Below are positions 27,929 to 38,099 of a stretch of DNA of 64,000 nt, piece by piece. The notes beneath the pieces were generated by a model. The model was not told the origin of the DNA. It saw only the letters and a list, made by a program, of their open reading frames with translations, and did no database searches. Both the position numbers and the translations under genes were made by a program. Position 1 is the first letter of the stretch. Each line of letters opens with the position of its first letter. This stretch comes from Tilletia caries (lineage: Eukaryota; Basidiomycota; Exobasidiomycetes; Tilletiales; Tilletiaceae): positions 744,001-808,000 of the forward strand of contig JALUTQ010000039.1 of assembly GCA_032718865.1 (NCBI GenBank). Reading direction: 5' to 3'.

Positions 27929-28724
27929 ATGACAACGCCCGCCCGCCGTCCAAGCTCCACAAACCTCCGCTGCCGCCTCTGCACCCGAACTTTACTCGCC
28001 CATCCCGCCGACCTGGTCCCGCACACCCCGGGTCCGGGGCAGGTCGCCTTTGAGCCGAGGAAGAGGGATCCGCGCTGGGCTGTTGTGCCGAGGACGCAGC
28101 AGCGCGGGGTGGGGGGTGTTGGGCCTGAGCGCGTGGCGGGGGAGGGGGAGGATGCGGAGGGGGAGAAGGTGTCACAAGAGGGAGAGGGAGAGGGAGAAGG
28201 AGAGGGAGAAGGAGAAGGAGAAGAAGCACGAGGATCGTCTGCCGCAGGAGAACAACTTCAACACACGACCGACGCCCCCCAAACCCAACCTCAACCTCAA
28301 TCCCAATCCCAAACCCGCCCAATCCAAACAGCAGCATCCCTAACCTCCCGTCTCCCCCCACACCTCGCCGCCCTCCGGCTCCTCAGCCCCTCCAACCCAA
28401 GCCTCCCTTCCACCCCATCCCACTCGGCATCAACAACAGCATGCAGCAGCCACTTCGTCGAGCCCCAGCCCTGGATGGGGCCCATGCTCGACCGCGGGGA
28501 GACGAGGGGACGGATCGTGTGTCCGAATGGGAGGTGTATGGGAAAGCTGGGCAGTTGGGATTGGGCGGGGGCGCAGTGTGCTTGGTGAGTCTCTTTAGCT
28601 CTCTCTCTCTCATTCGCACTTTCTTGTGCGCTGACCCTTTTTCTGTTTGGAAATCCCCTCGTGCAGTGGAGCGTGGGTTACGCCTGCGTTTGCGTTGCAT
28701 GCGTCGAGGGTTGACGCTGTGTAG
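27929..28724 (+). CDS. stand-alone Yvh1/DUSP12-type zinc-binding domain protein
   Basis: Exons 27929-28584 and 28667-28724 give 237 aa. The sequence matches the C-terminal zinc domain of Yvh1 family phosphatases from start to end. It has the first Cys pair in LRCRLCTRTLLAHPADLVPH (aa 13-32), then CSSHFVEPQPWMGPML, GRIVCPNGRCMGKLGSWDW and finally QCACGAWVTPAFALHASRVD across the intron. A Glu/Gly-rich and Gln/Pro-rich insert of about 110 residues separates the first pair from the rest. The dual-specificity phosphatase domain that precedes this module in yeast and animals is absent: only 226 bp lie between the upstream stop codon and this ATG. In yeast the zinc domain alone supports 60S ribosome maturation by releasing Mrt4, so this protein may keep only that role. 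Confidence 0.8.
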
Positions 28725-28893
28725 ACCCCCCGGAGGGAGAGGAGAAGGAATCAAAGCACTCGTATATACATACATTCCACAGGCAGTCCGGACGCGTAAA
28801 CTGAACGGTAATGGGTATCTGTCCGGTCGATGAGAGAAAGAAGGGGAGTCTTGATATGTACATGCGTCCGTGATTGCGGGTGAGAAGAGGGTT

Positions 28894-30111
28894 TTAAGCA
28901 CTCCTTCGCTCCTTCTTCTCCTTGGCCTCTGCAGAAAGAATAGGAAGTGAGTTAGACGAAGGTCACAGTGAAGAAAACACGCGTCGGGGAAAGTGAAAAA
29001 GTGCTCACCTTGAATGGCCTTGGGTCCATCCTTGGCCTCGTCAAAGCGGTACATGCCCCAGTCGAGTAAGACGGTCCGTTTGACGACCTGAGGAATATGC
29101 CGGTAGATGGCCGGAGGAATGGGGATCAACAGACTCGTGCGTTCCCTAAAAGCGCGATACCGTGTCCATGAATCGGACTCGCGCTGATCGTGATACGGCT
29201 GGAGTGGCTGCGCATCCTCCGCGTCCGGACCGTGGGACGCCAAGAAGGCGCGTTGCTGCGTTGGTTTCTCGGCCGTGGGGATGCCGGAGAGGAACATGAG
29301 GATGATGAAGGTGAAGAGGGGCGAGACGACGCTCCCAAGCAAGGCCGACTGACTCGCTCCAACGAGGGGCGTCGGCCGATCCGTCGCAGGCGAAATAACC
29401 AGCAAATAAATGCCCAACCAAACGCAGATCTCCCCGAAGTAATTCGGCCTCCGAGACCACTTCCACACATTGAGATCAATAATGGCGCCCTTCGGATGCT
29501 TGTGCCCACCCATCTTGAAGTAGTACTTGCTGAAGTCGGCAGAGGTCTCGATGAGGAAGCCGAGGGTGAAGAGGAGGATGCCGATGATGTCTTTGGAGGT
29601 GCCGAAGGGGACGTTACCGCCGCCGTCGGTGGGGCTCGAGATGGCGGGGCTGTTGAGGAGGATGACGGGGAGGGAGACGATCCAGCACCAGAGCCATTGT
29701 GCGGTCCAGAACTGGTTCAGCGGAGAGGAGGTCAGCGAGCAGTCAAGAACAGGGGTAGAGAGAGAGAGAGAGAGAGGATAGACGTACCCCAGCCAAAGAG
29801 AGGATCTTCCCCCTCATATCATCAAACCTCGCATCCCCACCCATCTTCCCAATCCTCCAAACCTGAAACCCGCCCAACCTGACCGCCCACAACAGCACGA
29901 ACGCCAAAACAACAATCTGCCTCGCATAATGAGTCCCGCCCAACCCGAAGGTGAGACAGGCGAGGAAGGCGAAGGTCAGGGCCGACCAGCCATCTTGGAT
30001 GATGTCGGTCTGGAGGGAGAAGGCGGCTGCGAAGCCGAGAAGTTGGAAGGCGAGGGCTACGAGGAGGGTGAGGGACAGGTAGTACTTGTCCAGCACGTGG
30101 ATTGGCGACAT
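28894..30111 (-). CDS. DUF1295 / steroid 5-alpha-reductase-like membrane protein
   Basis: Exons 30111-29788, 29711-29009 and 28928-28894 give 353 aa; the last exon encodes only the basic tail EAKEKKERRSA. The protein has about seven hydrophobic segments beginning near MSPIHVLDKYYLSLTLLVALAFQ. The DUF1295 core includes GLGGTHYARQIVVLAFVLLWAVRLGGF, IETSADFSKYYFK, GAIIDLNVWKWSRRPNYFGE and a following helix LGIYLLVISPA. The W(S/T)(R)(R)PNYFGE motif is the hallmark of this family, related to steroid 5-alpha-reductases and isoprenylcysteine methyltransferases and usually in the ER membrane. The substrate is unknown. Divergent from the photolyase gene. Convergent with the Yvh1-domain gene, their stops 169 bp apart. 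Confidence 0.85.
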
Positions 30112-30438
30112 CGTTGGGGGCCGCTGTTTGACCGTGCGACGAGGGGCTGTGTGTTGTTGCTGGAGGGTAGCGGTTCAGGGAGAAAGAGCGAGAGATGTTC
30201 AGCTACTTCTACGTATATACCTTTCTGCTGTGGACCGCCAAGAGTAGGTGGGAGGAGGCTGACGGTAAGACCGCCCGATTGGGGATGACGTCACGCGTCG
30301 GAGGAAAACACGTAAAGTCCGGCATGCATGTACGTGACGCTCTCCTTCTGGTCAGCATTCGATTGATTATTGATGTTGATGTGCTACCTCGACGCTCTCC
30401 TGGATAGCTAGCTGACTACTGACTGGCTGGGACTGTCT
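30112..30438. promoter_or_regulatory. shared divergent promoter, DUF1295 gene / photolyase
   Basis: 327 bp between start codons. A TATA-like ACGTATATACC lies near 30210-30220 and a TGACGTCA-like TGACGTCACG at 30287-30296, which is a CRE/ATF-type palindrome. Light- or stress-responsive control of a photolyase by such a site would be plausible but is inferred. Confidence 0.45.
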
Positions 30439-33013
30439 ATGCTGACTGCTTTTCCGTCCCTACTCCTGCTCAGAAGAACACCCGCCGCCCTCTCCCGCTC
30501 AGCTCGCCTCTTCCCTCCCTTCCCACGCCAACAGCTCAGGACTTACCATCCCTCCATCAGTCTCAACATGGCCCCTCCCAAGAAACGCACCATCGAAGAC
30601 GAGGAGGAAGAGTCCATCGACCCAACACTCACCGAACATCCAGACGCAACAGAGGAAGAGCTCCACCCGCCCACCTCAAAAAGACAGCGCAAGGACAACA
30701 ACAACACCACCACCAAGAACAACACCAACAATGGACACGACTACTCCGACTTGCCAAAACAACAGCCAGCCTATGGCAAGGGCAACAACGAGATGAACCC
30801 AAAGGTTCACACAGACAAGACACCCCTCGACCTCCTCCGCGAAGCACTCGCACATCAGAAAACCCCAGCCAAAAGTGAGAACAAGAACGTCCTCTACTGG
30901 ATCCGCAACCGCGACCTCCGCGTAGAAGACAACCGCGCCCTCGCAGAAGCCTCCGCCCACCCAGGCCGTCAACACCTCATCGCGCTCCACATCCTCAGCC
31001 CGAAGGACTTCCAAGCCCACGTCCGATCGCCGCGGAGGGTCGACTTCGCTCTGCGCAACCTCCGTCTCATGCAGACCCAGCTGGCTAAAAGCAACATCCC
31101 GCTCGTGGTGCTCACGCATGAGGGCCCGCGTACGTACGTTGCGCGGAGGGTCGTGGAGTTGGCTACGGAGTGGGGATGTGGAGCCATCTTTGGGAATTTG
31201 GAGTATGAAGTCGACGAACTCTGGCGCGATGCGGACGTCGTCAAACTTGGGTCCAAAGAAGGAATCCACGTTTCTTTCCTCGATGACGCGTACGTCGTTC
31301 CCCCCGGGAAAGTACTCACGAAGCAGGACAAGCCGTACTCCGTCTTCAGCCCTTTCAGCCGTTCCTGGCTCGCCTACCTCTCGTCCAACCTGGACCTCAT
31401 GCAGGAATATCCCCTCCCCGAGCCGAACGAGGATTCCATCCACAAGGACGATACGCTCTCCCCTCTCTTCAAGGATAACAAGAAGTACGGCATCCCTCAG
31501 AGCGTCCCCGGATTCGAATGCGCCGATGCGGAGCAGATGGAACGTCTCTGGCCAGCAGGCTACCCCGCCGCCTCCCGCATCATGCACAACTTCATCAACG
31601 GCAAAGCAGGCTCCAAGCTATCCGACGACGCCCCCACTGCGGAACACATCGAGCAGGTCGGGCCCAAAGCGAAGAATTCCCGGTTGAACACGTACGCGGA
31701 GGGGAGGAATCTGTTGGGCGAGTTGGGGACGAGTCATATTAGTCCTTACTTGGCTGCGGGTGTTATTTCGGCTAGGGAGTGCTTGAGGCGCGCTAGGGAG
31801 GTTACGGGGGGGAAACTTGCTGTGGGCAGGGATTCGGGGCCGGCTATGTGGGGTACTGAGGTGAGTGTTGTTCTTTACTCCTGCGCCCCCTGACACCGCT
31901 CTGATCTCTCCCTCCCTCTCTGTGGAACGTGGTTACAGATGGTCTTCCGCGACTTCTACGCCCACGTACTCGCAGCCTGGCCCCGCGTCTGCATCGGTCG
32001 CGCCTTCATTCTCAAGTACGAAGATGTGGTATGGGAGACGGACGAGGGTACACTTGCGGCTTGGAAGGAGGGAAGGACGGGATATCCGATTGTGGATGCG
32101 GCGCAGAGGCAGTGTATCCAGCAGGGGTACTGTCATAATCGGAGTAGGATGGTGCGTTATTCTCCTTTCTCTTCGTTGGCGAGTTCGTCATGCTGAACTG
32201 GGGTCTTGGGTTCTTGATTCGTCTATTGCAGGTCACCGCTATGTTCTTGACCAAGGTGAGCAGATTCAGGTTCCCGCCGGACGCGGGGGTGCAAGGGGAA
32301 GTTACGAATGTAGCTGACTCCCCCCCTCTCTCTTTACAAACCCCGCAGCATCTCCTCCACGACTGGCGCGAAGGCGAGCGATTCTTCATGCAGAACTTCA
32401 TCGACGGAGACTTTGCCTCCAATAATGGCGGATGGCAGTGGTCCGCTTCGACGGGGACGGATCCTCAGCCTGTGGGTACCCACTCACCCGCTCCTTGCTA
32501 TCCCCCTCCTCTTGTTACAGGCCGTTCGGGAACACTGACTGAATATGCTTTCTCTCTTTGTTATCACTTTATTTTTCTCTTTGAGGCTCAATAGTACTTC
32601 AGGTATGTTCCCCCTACGATCGACAAGTGAATCTCGTTCCATCCCCCGCCCCCTTTTGCTGATACCCTTACTTCTACCCCCCCCTCCATCCCAGGATTTT
32701 CAACCCCACCTCACAATCGGAGAAGTCCGACCCGAACGGGGACTACATCCGCCACTGGGTGCCCGAGCTGCGTGTACGTGGGACCCCAAGCAAGAGAAAC
32801 GAACGTGCCTGATACATATGGCACACGCAAGCAGAAGAAACTGATCTCCTCGTTCTCCCTCGACAGAACATCAAGGGCAAAGCGATCCACGACCCCTACG
32901 GCCGTCTGGACAAGGACGCGTTCAAACGGCTGGGATACCCGAAACCTATCGTCGAACATAAGTTCGCGCGGGAGAGGGCGTTGCGTCGGTTCAAGACGCC
33001 TGGTGAGAAGTGA
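30439..33013 (+). CDS. PHR1: class I cyclobutane pyrimidine dimer DNA photolyase
   Basis: Seven exons: 30439-31860, 31939-32151, 32232-32255, 32349-32471, 32595-32602, 32695-32773 and 32867-33013; 671 aa. The N-terminal antenna-binding domain begins at about aa 150 ([19 protein letters not shown]). The FAD-binding domain carries [45 protein letters not shown] and [20 protein letters not shown], the classic class I signature. The enzyme uses blue light to split pyrimidine dimers. The first 43 residues are Arg/Ser/Leu-rich and end RTYHPSIS, like a mitochondrial presequence; an internal in-frame ATG at 30568 starts MAPPKKR, a nuclear-localisation-like sequence. Exon 5 is only 8 nt (TACTTCAG). 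Exon 3 is 24 nt. Confidence 0.92.
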
Positions 33014-33281
33014 TCAGGGAGGGACTTGGAGCTGCGCTTGTGAGGTTTTGCTCTAATTAGTAAGGAACGTATCATCAAAAATTCTAAGTCACTCGCATAC
33101 ATGCATCATGTCTGGATCTACCTCGAGGTTAGTGGTGAGCTGAGTGTGATCATTTGCTATGATCATCTCTATCTCTCGGAACGGCTGGATCGTTGCGCAA
33201 CGAATTGGCCGTGTGCACGCTCATCCTTCCCGACCCCTCAATCGCCCGCCTCACTCCCACCCGCATCTCCCACATCCTCTG

Positions 33282-33345
33282 AGCCAGCCTGATTCGAAGG
33301 AGGCAGATCCTCTAACCACGGACGATGGAGACGTGGAAGGCATCG
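33282..33345. repeat. diverged repeat, copy A (partner at 37942-38007)
   Basis: TCTGAGCCAGCCTGATTCGA and the following GGCAGATC...GACGATGGAGACGTGGA recur at 37942-38007 as TCTGAGCCAGCCTGAGTCAA and GGCAGATT...GACGATGGAGACGTGGA. Similarity is about 80 per cent over about 60 bp, in the same orientation, 4.66 kb apart. Confidence 0.7.
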
Positions 33346-34778
33346 CTTTCCATCCCCCTTGCTTCCCTTTCCCGATTTACTGATCGTTGCCAGCCTTCCC
33401 TTCATTCACTTGCTTACCCTGACCTCATGCCTCATGAGTCATGGTCCTCTTATTCCAGAGTTTTCAAGAAGCACCCTTTTGCCAGCGACTTCGGGGATAT
33501 TGAGGACTGCAGTAACAAGTTGCAAGACCTTGAACGGCAGACGCACCAATCCGCCAGCGCATACAAGCGAGGTCAAGCGCATACAAGCAGACCAGCATGC
33601 TGACACTCTTCTCCCTCCTCATCTCTCCGCTCTCTACCCTCTCTGATCCCATCCCCGCCTTCCTTCACCAAGTCTACTCGCTTCTCTCCCCTCTCCCCTC
33701 TCCCTCAGACTTCAAGGCATCTTCGGAAGCGATCGACCACTTCGACTTCATCATGCGTTGGTCCACATCAAACCCGAGTGCGTGAAGCCTCAAGAGTGAG
33801 TGCAAGATGAGGTAGAAAAACGAAGCTTTATGGACGTACTCGCTGATTCTTGGATGATTCTGCCTGGGCCGTTCGTACAGCGCCGTCCCAGCTCCCACCA
33901 AGGCCACCATCGTCCGACACCGAACCGGACCTCCCGACCTCGTGCTGCTCGTCCTCTTCCTTGTGCGGTCTGTGTAGACTGATGTCGGGACTGCGACCAA
34001 TTGGCCATCGGAGCCCGGAGGCGACACCGTCGATACTCATTCTCGAGCGACGAAGGACGAAAGACCGGACATCAAGAGCGAGGGATGCTGCCGTCCGTGC
34101 TTGTGGCGTTGAACCAGCGCCGAGGCTTCGGATTCGAAACTCGAACTTGTCGGTAAAAGCCTTCCTTCTCTTGGTCTCCTTCGTGTCTAGTCCTGGCCTT
34201 TTCCGACTGGTATACATGCGTCTGCCCAACGCCATTTCACGTAGAGCTTTCAGTCCGGCGTCAATCGATCTGATGCTGCGCTGGCCGCTAGCACACTCCG
34301 GCATTCTCTCGTATATGTATCAGCTCGCTCAAGGTCCGAGCCCGAGGCCAAGTATGGGAATGCCCCACTCTCTTCTCTGTTTTCGTCCTCCCCCTCTTCT
34401 CAATCCCATATCACCTCTCCCCTCGTTCTCCCTTTCCATCTCTTCTTTCTCCTTCTAGCCAGCTCATAGCATCAACATAGTCTCGTGTACCTCGCTGCTG
34501 GGACGACTTTCCGCCTCGGCATCGCGGCCTCAGCGCCTCAGCCCTCTGCTCACTTCGCTGGCAACTGACTCACAGATCTCGGCGACTGTGGATGACAGTA
34601 TACAACAGCTGACCCAGGAAATATCGTTGCGCAATCCTCCGCACCATCAGCGAAGGCCACCCTGTCGTAATCCCAAGGCCGCGCATTTCATGGCATAAGG
34701 CGGTCGTCAGCGGGTGTCTGCGCTCTCCCGACGGCGGCCATTGCGCCTGCACGCACCGTGACGTCCATTCGTTCCATT

Positions 34779-34862
34779 CTCAGAGGTCAGGAGATGGGCA
34801 TGAGGCGACGTTCTCAGAGCTCAGGAGGTGGGCGTACCGCGCCGTTCTCAGAGGTCAGGAGG
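34779..34862. repeat. short tandem repeat, about three units
   Basis: The phrase TTCTCAGAGGTCAGGAG with a following GGGC-rich spacer occurs about three times in succession, with GAGGTCAGG and GAGCTCAGG variants, inside the gene desert. Confidence 0.7.
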
Positions 34863-35534
34863 GTGTCAACATGGAGGAACAAACAGCTTGGCCGACACCG
34901 CCCTCAACCCACGTCAACAATCCTCGAAGACTCGAATGGCCCTGAATGGTGAGTGGGAGGCAAGGTTGATCAGGCAGGATTTCTCTCTCGCTGGCGATGA
35001 ACATGCCTGAATGATGTGCTGACCAGCTGACCTCTTTGACTTTCGCATGCTCAGCGCCCTGGAACCTCGACCTCGATCTGGACGGACGTACGGGCAGGCG
35101 GCGCCATCGTCTTGACCATCAACAAACGACGGCCAGGGCTTCAACGGTCGGCGGCCAGGCTCTCCGATTGGCGGACAGGCACGACAAACAGGAGACGGGC
35201 GTCCCGACTGGCAGGCTGAATAGCTGAAAGCCAGCCGCAGGAAGCAAGTCTGTTTCGGGGATGTGCGAGCATCAGGCCTGTGGATGGCGCAATCTATCGA
35301 CCTGGAGGACGTGCGAAGGACTGCTTCGTGCTCGGGAACGGGATAGGTGAGTCCAGGACCCCATGACCTCGATCGCTGGAGCGCCCTTCGAAGGACGTAG
35401 GAAAGAAGACCGATCGCTGACTGCTTTTGGGGCAAAGGTATATAACAAGGCCCTTTCCCACTCCAATCCCCCCTCCCAGATTCTCTCCTCACCCATCCTG
35501 CTCGAGACGACTCCTCCCTCCCGTCTTCGATCCC

Positions 35535-35945
35535 TCCCACACCCAACCACACTCACACACACACCTATACACACACACACACCTATACACACCTACACAC
35601 ACACCTTCACACACACCTACACCTACACACTCACACACACACCTTCACACTTTCTCACATACACTCAACTACACATGCACTCACACCCACATGCATCAAC
35701 AGCGGTCCAACTACCGACCTTCATCAAGTCCTCCTCAGCAAACCTCCATGCTCAACAGCTCAAGCATTCGGCAGTCGACATCCACCTATACGCCCGGTCA
35801 CCCATGACCCATCCGCCCACCCACCCACCCACCCACACCCACCTACACTCACCTACACACAAGCGCACACAAGCACCTACACAGACCTACACACACACTG
35901 GTCCACGCACCCACTCGGCCACCCACCCACTCACACATACCGGGT
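35535..35945. repeat. CA-rich low-complexity tracts
   Basis: Two stretches (about 35535-35690 and 35811-35945) are built from CACACACCTA and CCACCCACCCAC-type units separated by ordinary sequence. They produce the Thr/His-rich open frames read in all three plus-strand frames, which are therefore not counted as genes. Confidence 0.85.
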
Positions 35946-36873
35946 CGGCATACTTCAGTCGACGGGTCTAGGGTTTCACGGGTCCACGGGTTCATGGGTA
36001 CGGCTTCCTGTCGTCTGCGGCCGTCGTTAGGTCTCCCTCCCCCACGAGCAAGTCCCGTCCGTCCTGCCCTCCCTCAAGCCTAACGTCTCAAACTCGACGT
36101 CTCAAACACAAGGCCCGACATCAAGACAATCAATGCCCCCTCTCATGGGTTCTCAACAATCAACAAGGTCAATCCTCTCACTCTCTACACACCGAACTCG
36201 AACTACACTTGACATCGGTCGGCAAGGGCACGACACCAAGGACGGGCGGGACCCCTTTCGTGAGTAAGGGACGTGGGGGCTTGGGGGCCTACTGACATAC
36301 ACTTTTGGGGACCGAGTCACTATCTAGCCCGGGGTGGGTGTGGGATCGAGAACGATCTGCCTGAACGGCCTGGTATTCTTACCAGGGTGGAGTAGCCCTT
36401 TCGAGGGACGAAACCCGGATTCGGACGGCGCCCCAATCGGGATGTTACCTCCCTTCCAAGTTCCAGTTGGCGAAGGGACTGTTCTCTCCAAAAGTTTTGT
36501 GAGATCCTTCTGGGGCTTGGAAGCGTTGGGGTGAACCACGGGGCGTCGTTCCGTTCATCCACCCCGGTGCCCTCTCTAGACTCGGTCCCCTTTCGGCGCA
36601 GTGGCATTCCTCCGAGGGGGAGGGTCAACAATGTCGCTGCGTCTATCGAGCGCCTCTCTGCCTGATCCGCATCCCTCGGGTGTGAGGTGTCACCCGGGGG
36701 AATCCCCCTCAATGCGGCTAGGAGAGGCGCGAGACCCTTCGGGGGTGAGTACCATCTTCCTCTGAGCTACCTTGTTCCACTGTGTTTACTAACGTCACCC
36801 TCTACCTCTTGGCTGTCCCATCTCCCATGCTCGCCTCATCGACACCGGCACCGTCCCTGTCCCTGTCCCCGTC

Positions 36874-36943
36874 TCGCCCTCGCCCTCGCCCTCGCCCTCG
36901 CCCTCGCCCTCGCCCTCGCCCTCGCCCTCGCCCTCGCCCTCGC
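36874..36943. repeat. (TCGCCC)n hexanucleotide array
   Basis: About twelve tandem TCGCCC hexamers. Six is a multiple of three, so it reads as Arg-Pro/Ala-Leu/Ser-Pro repeats in the three frames. A second hexamer array, TCGACA, follows at about 37077-37123. Confidence 0.9.
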
Positions 36944-37941
36944 TTGGTCGCCATCACCGACACCATCACCTTCGACCTCACCCTCGACATTGCCTTGGCC
37001 TTCCTCCTCAACATCGACCTTGACCTGTTCTGACCCATCGTCACCGTCACCGTCACCGTTGCCCTTGTCTTCCTCCTCGACATCGACATCGACATCGACA
37101 TCGACATCGACATCGACACCGACCTCGTCACTGCCATCGTCTTCTCCCTCGACACCGACCTCGCCCTCCTCTCCGACCTCAACTTCCACCTCGACCTCGA
37201 CCTCGATCCTTCCCGTCTTCACTCATCGGCCATCACCATCTCATACCCTGCTCGAGACCACCGACCCTTCCCGCCTTTCATCCATCCCCATCCGGGAAGG
37301 TGAGTCCTCACATCGAGTCTTCCATGCTACGCACTAACCCTTGTGGATCGACCAATGTGCTTCAACGAATGTATCTCACACCCTGCCTGCAATGCATTAC
37401 CATCATCAATCCTCATGCTATCCTTTCCCTGTCTGCATTGTGCGCGATCTCTGTCTCCTCGACCTCATGCTCCATCGTTCATTGGTACTCTGGCGGCCGG
37501 AAGATCCGACAGGACAATCCTGGCCATTATGAAGAGCCCTCCTCTCCCATCCTCATCCTCGACCTTCGCATCCTTCCCGTTCAGATTCGTCATCCTTGCC
37601 TTGTCATTGTCCTTCGCCTGCTTTCCCCGTCGCGCTTACAATCTCAAATCGGACGTCGGGGACGTTCCCCCCACGTCCATCTCTCTCTTCACCATGTGCC
37701 TTGTTCGCGAGCCCTAAAGTCATCTTGGTGTCTGCTATCGCCGTGAGAGGGAGCGAGAAGTGGATTGACGATGTCGAGGCCGGACTGGAAGCTGGGAAGG
37801 GAGGGAAAGTCACTGGAGGATTGAAGGTTGTCAGCGAAGCAAAGCACTGTGTGAATGGATCGTCAGCTCAGGGGCGGTCCTTGCCTTAAAGCTGAGGGCT
37901 TCGGCCTGGGGGTTGTGAGTGCACACTACATGTACCCGCAT

Positions 37942-38007
37942 CTCTCTGAGCCAGCCTGAGTCAAAGAGGCAGATTCTCAGTCATAGACGATGGAGACGTG
38001 GATAGGG
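37942..38007. repeat. diverged repeat, copy B (partner at 33282-33345)
   Basis: Second copy of the 60-bp repeat described at 33282-33345. It ends about 90 bp past the stop side of the MCMBP gene, on its 3' flank. Confidence 0.7.
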
Positions 38008-38099
38008 CCCAGCTCCAGCTGACCAAAGGCATCCTATTTTCGTGCAAGTAAGTCGCAGCGTGCGATGGATTGACAAGGATCAAACCCAAGGCTGGGAGA

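Larger units (their letters stand above)
33014..38099. other. 5-kb gene desert with low-complexity DNA
   Basis: No supported gene. The open frames are explained by low complexity or chance. Contents that can be seen: a diverged repeat pair (33282-33345 and 37942-38007), three tandem copies of a TTCTCAGAGGTCAGGAG-type unit (34779-34862), CA/CT-rich tracts (35535-35690 and 35811-35945), hexamer arrays TCGCCC (36874-36943) and TCGACA (37077-37123), and a TATA-like GGTATATAACAAGG near 35440. This is by far the longest stretch without a gene in the window. It could be a decayed transposon landing zone, a long non-coding RNA locus or a regulatory/structural region. Confidence 0.6.

Noticed and set aside
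35363..35971. 202-codon Thr/His-rich frame in the gene desert
   Set aside because: It is made of CA-repeat DNA, and similar frames exist in parallel; no domain or splice structure.
36320..36712. Open frame around 36.3-36.7 kb considered as an rRNA or conserved RNA fragment
   Set aside because: The sequence does not match any rRNA helix that I recognise and there is no tRNA- or snoRNA-like box pattern.
36687..37337. 216-codon Ser/Thr/Pro/Ala-rich frame over hexamer arrays
   Set aside because: It reads (TCGCCC)n and (TCGACA)n arrays, which are open in all frames; no non-repetitive coding part.
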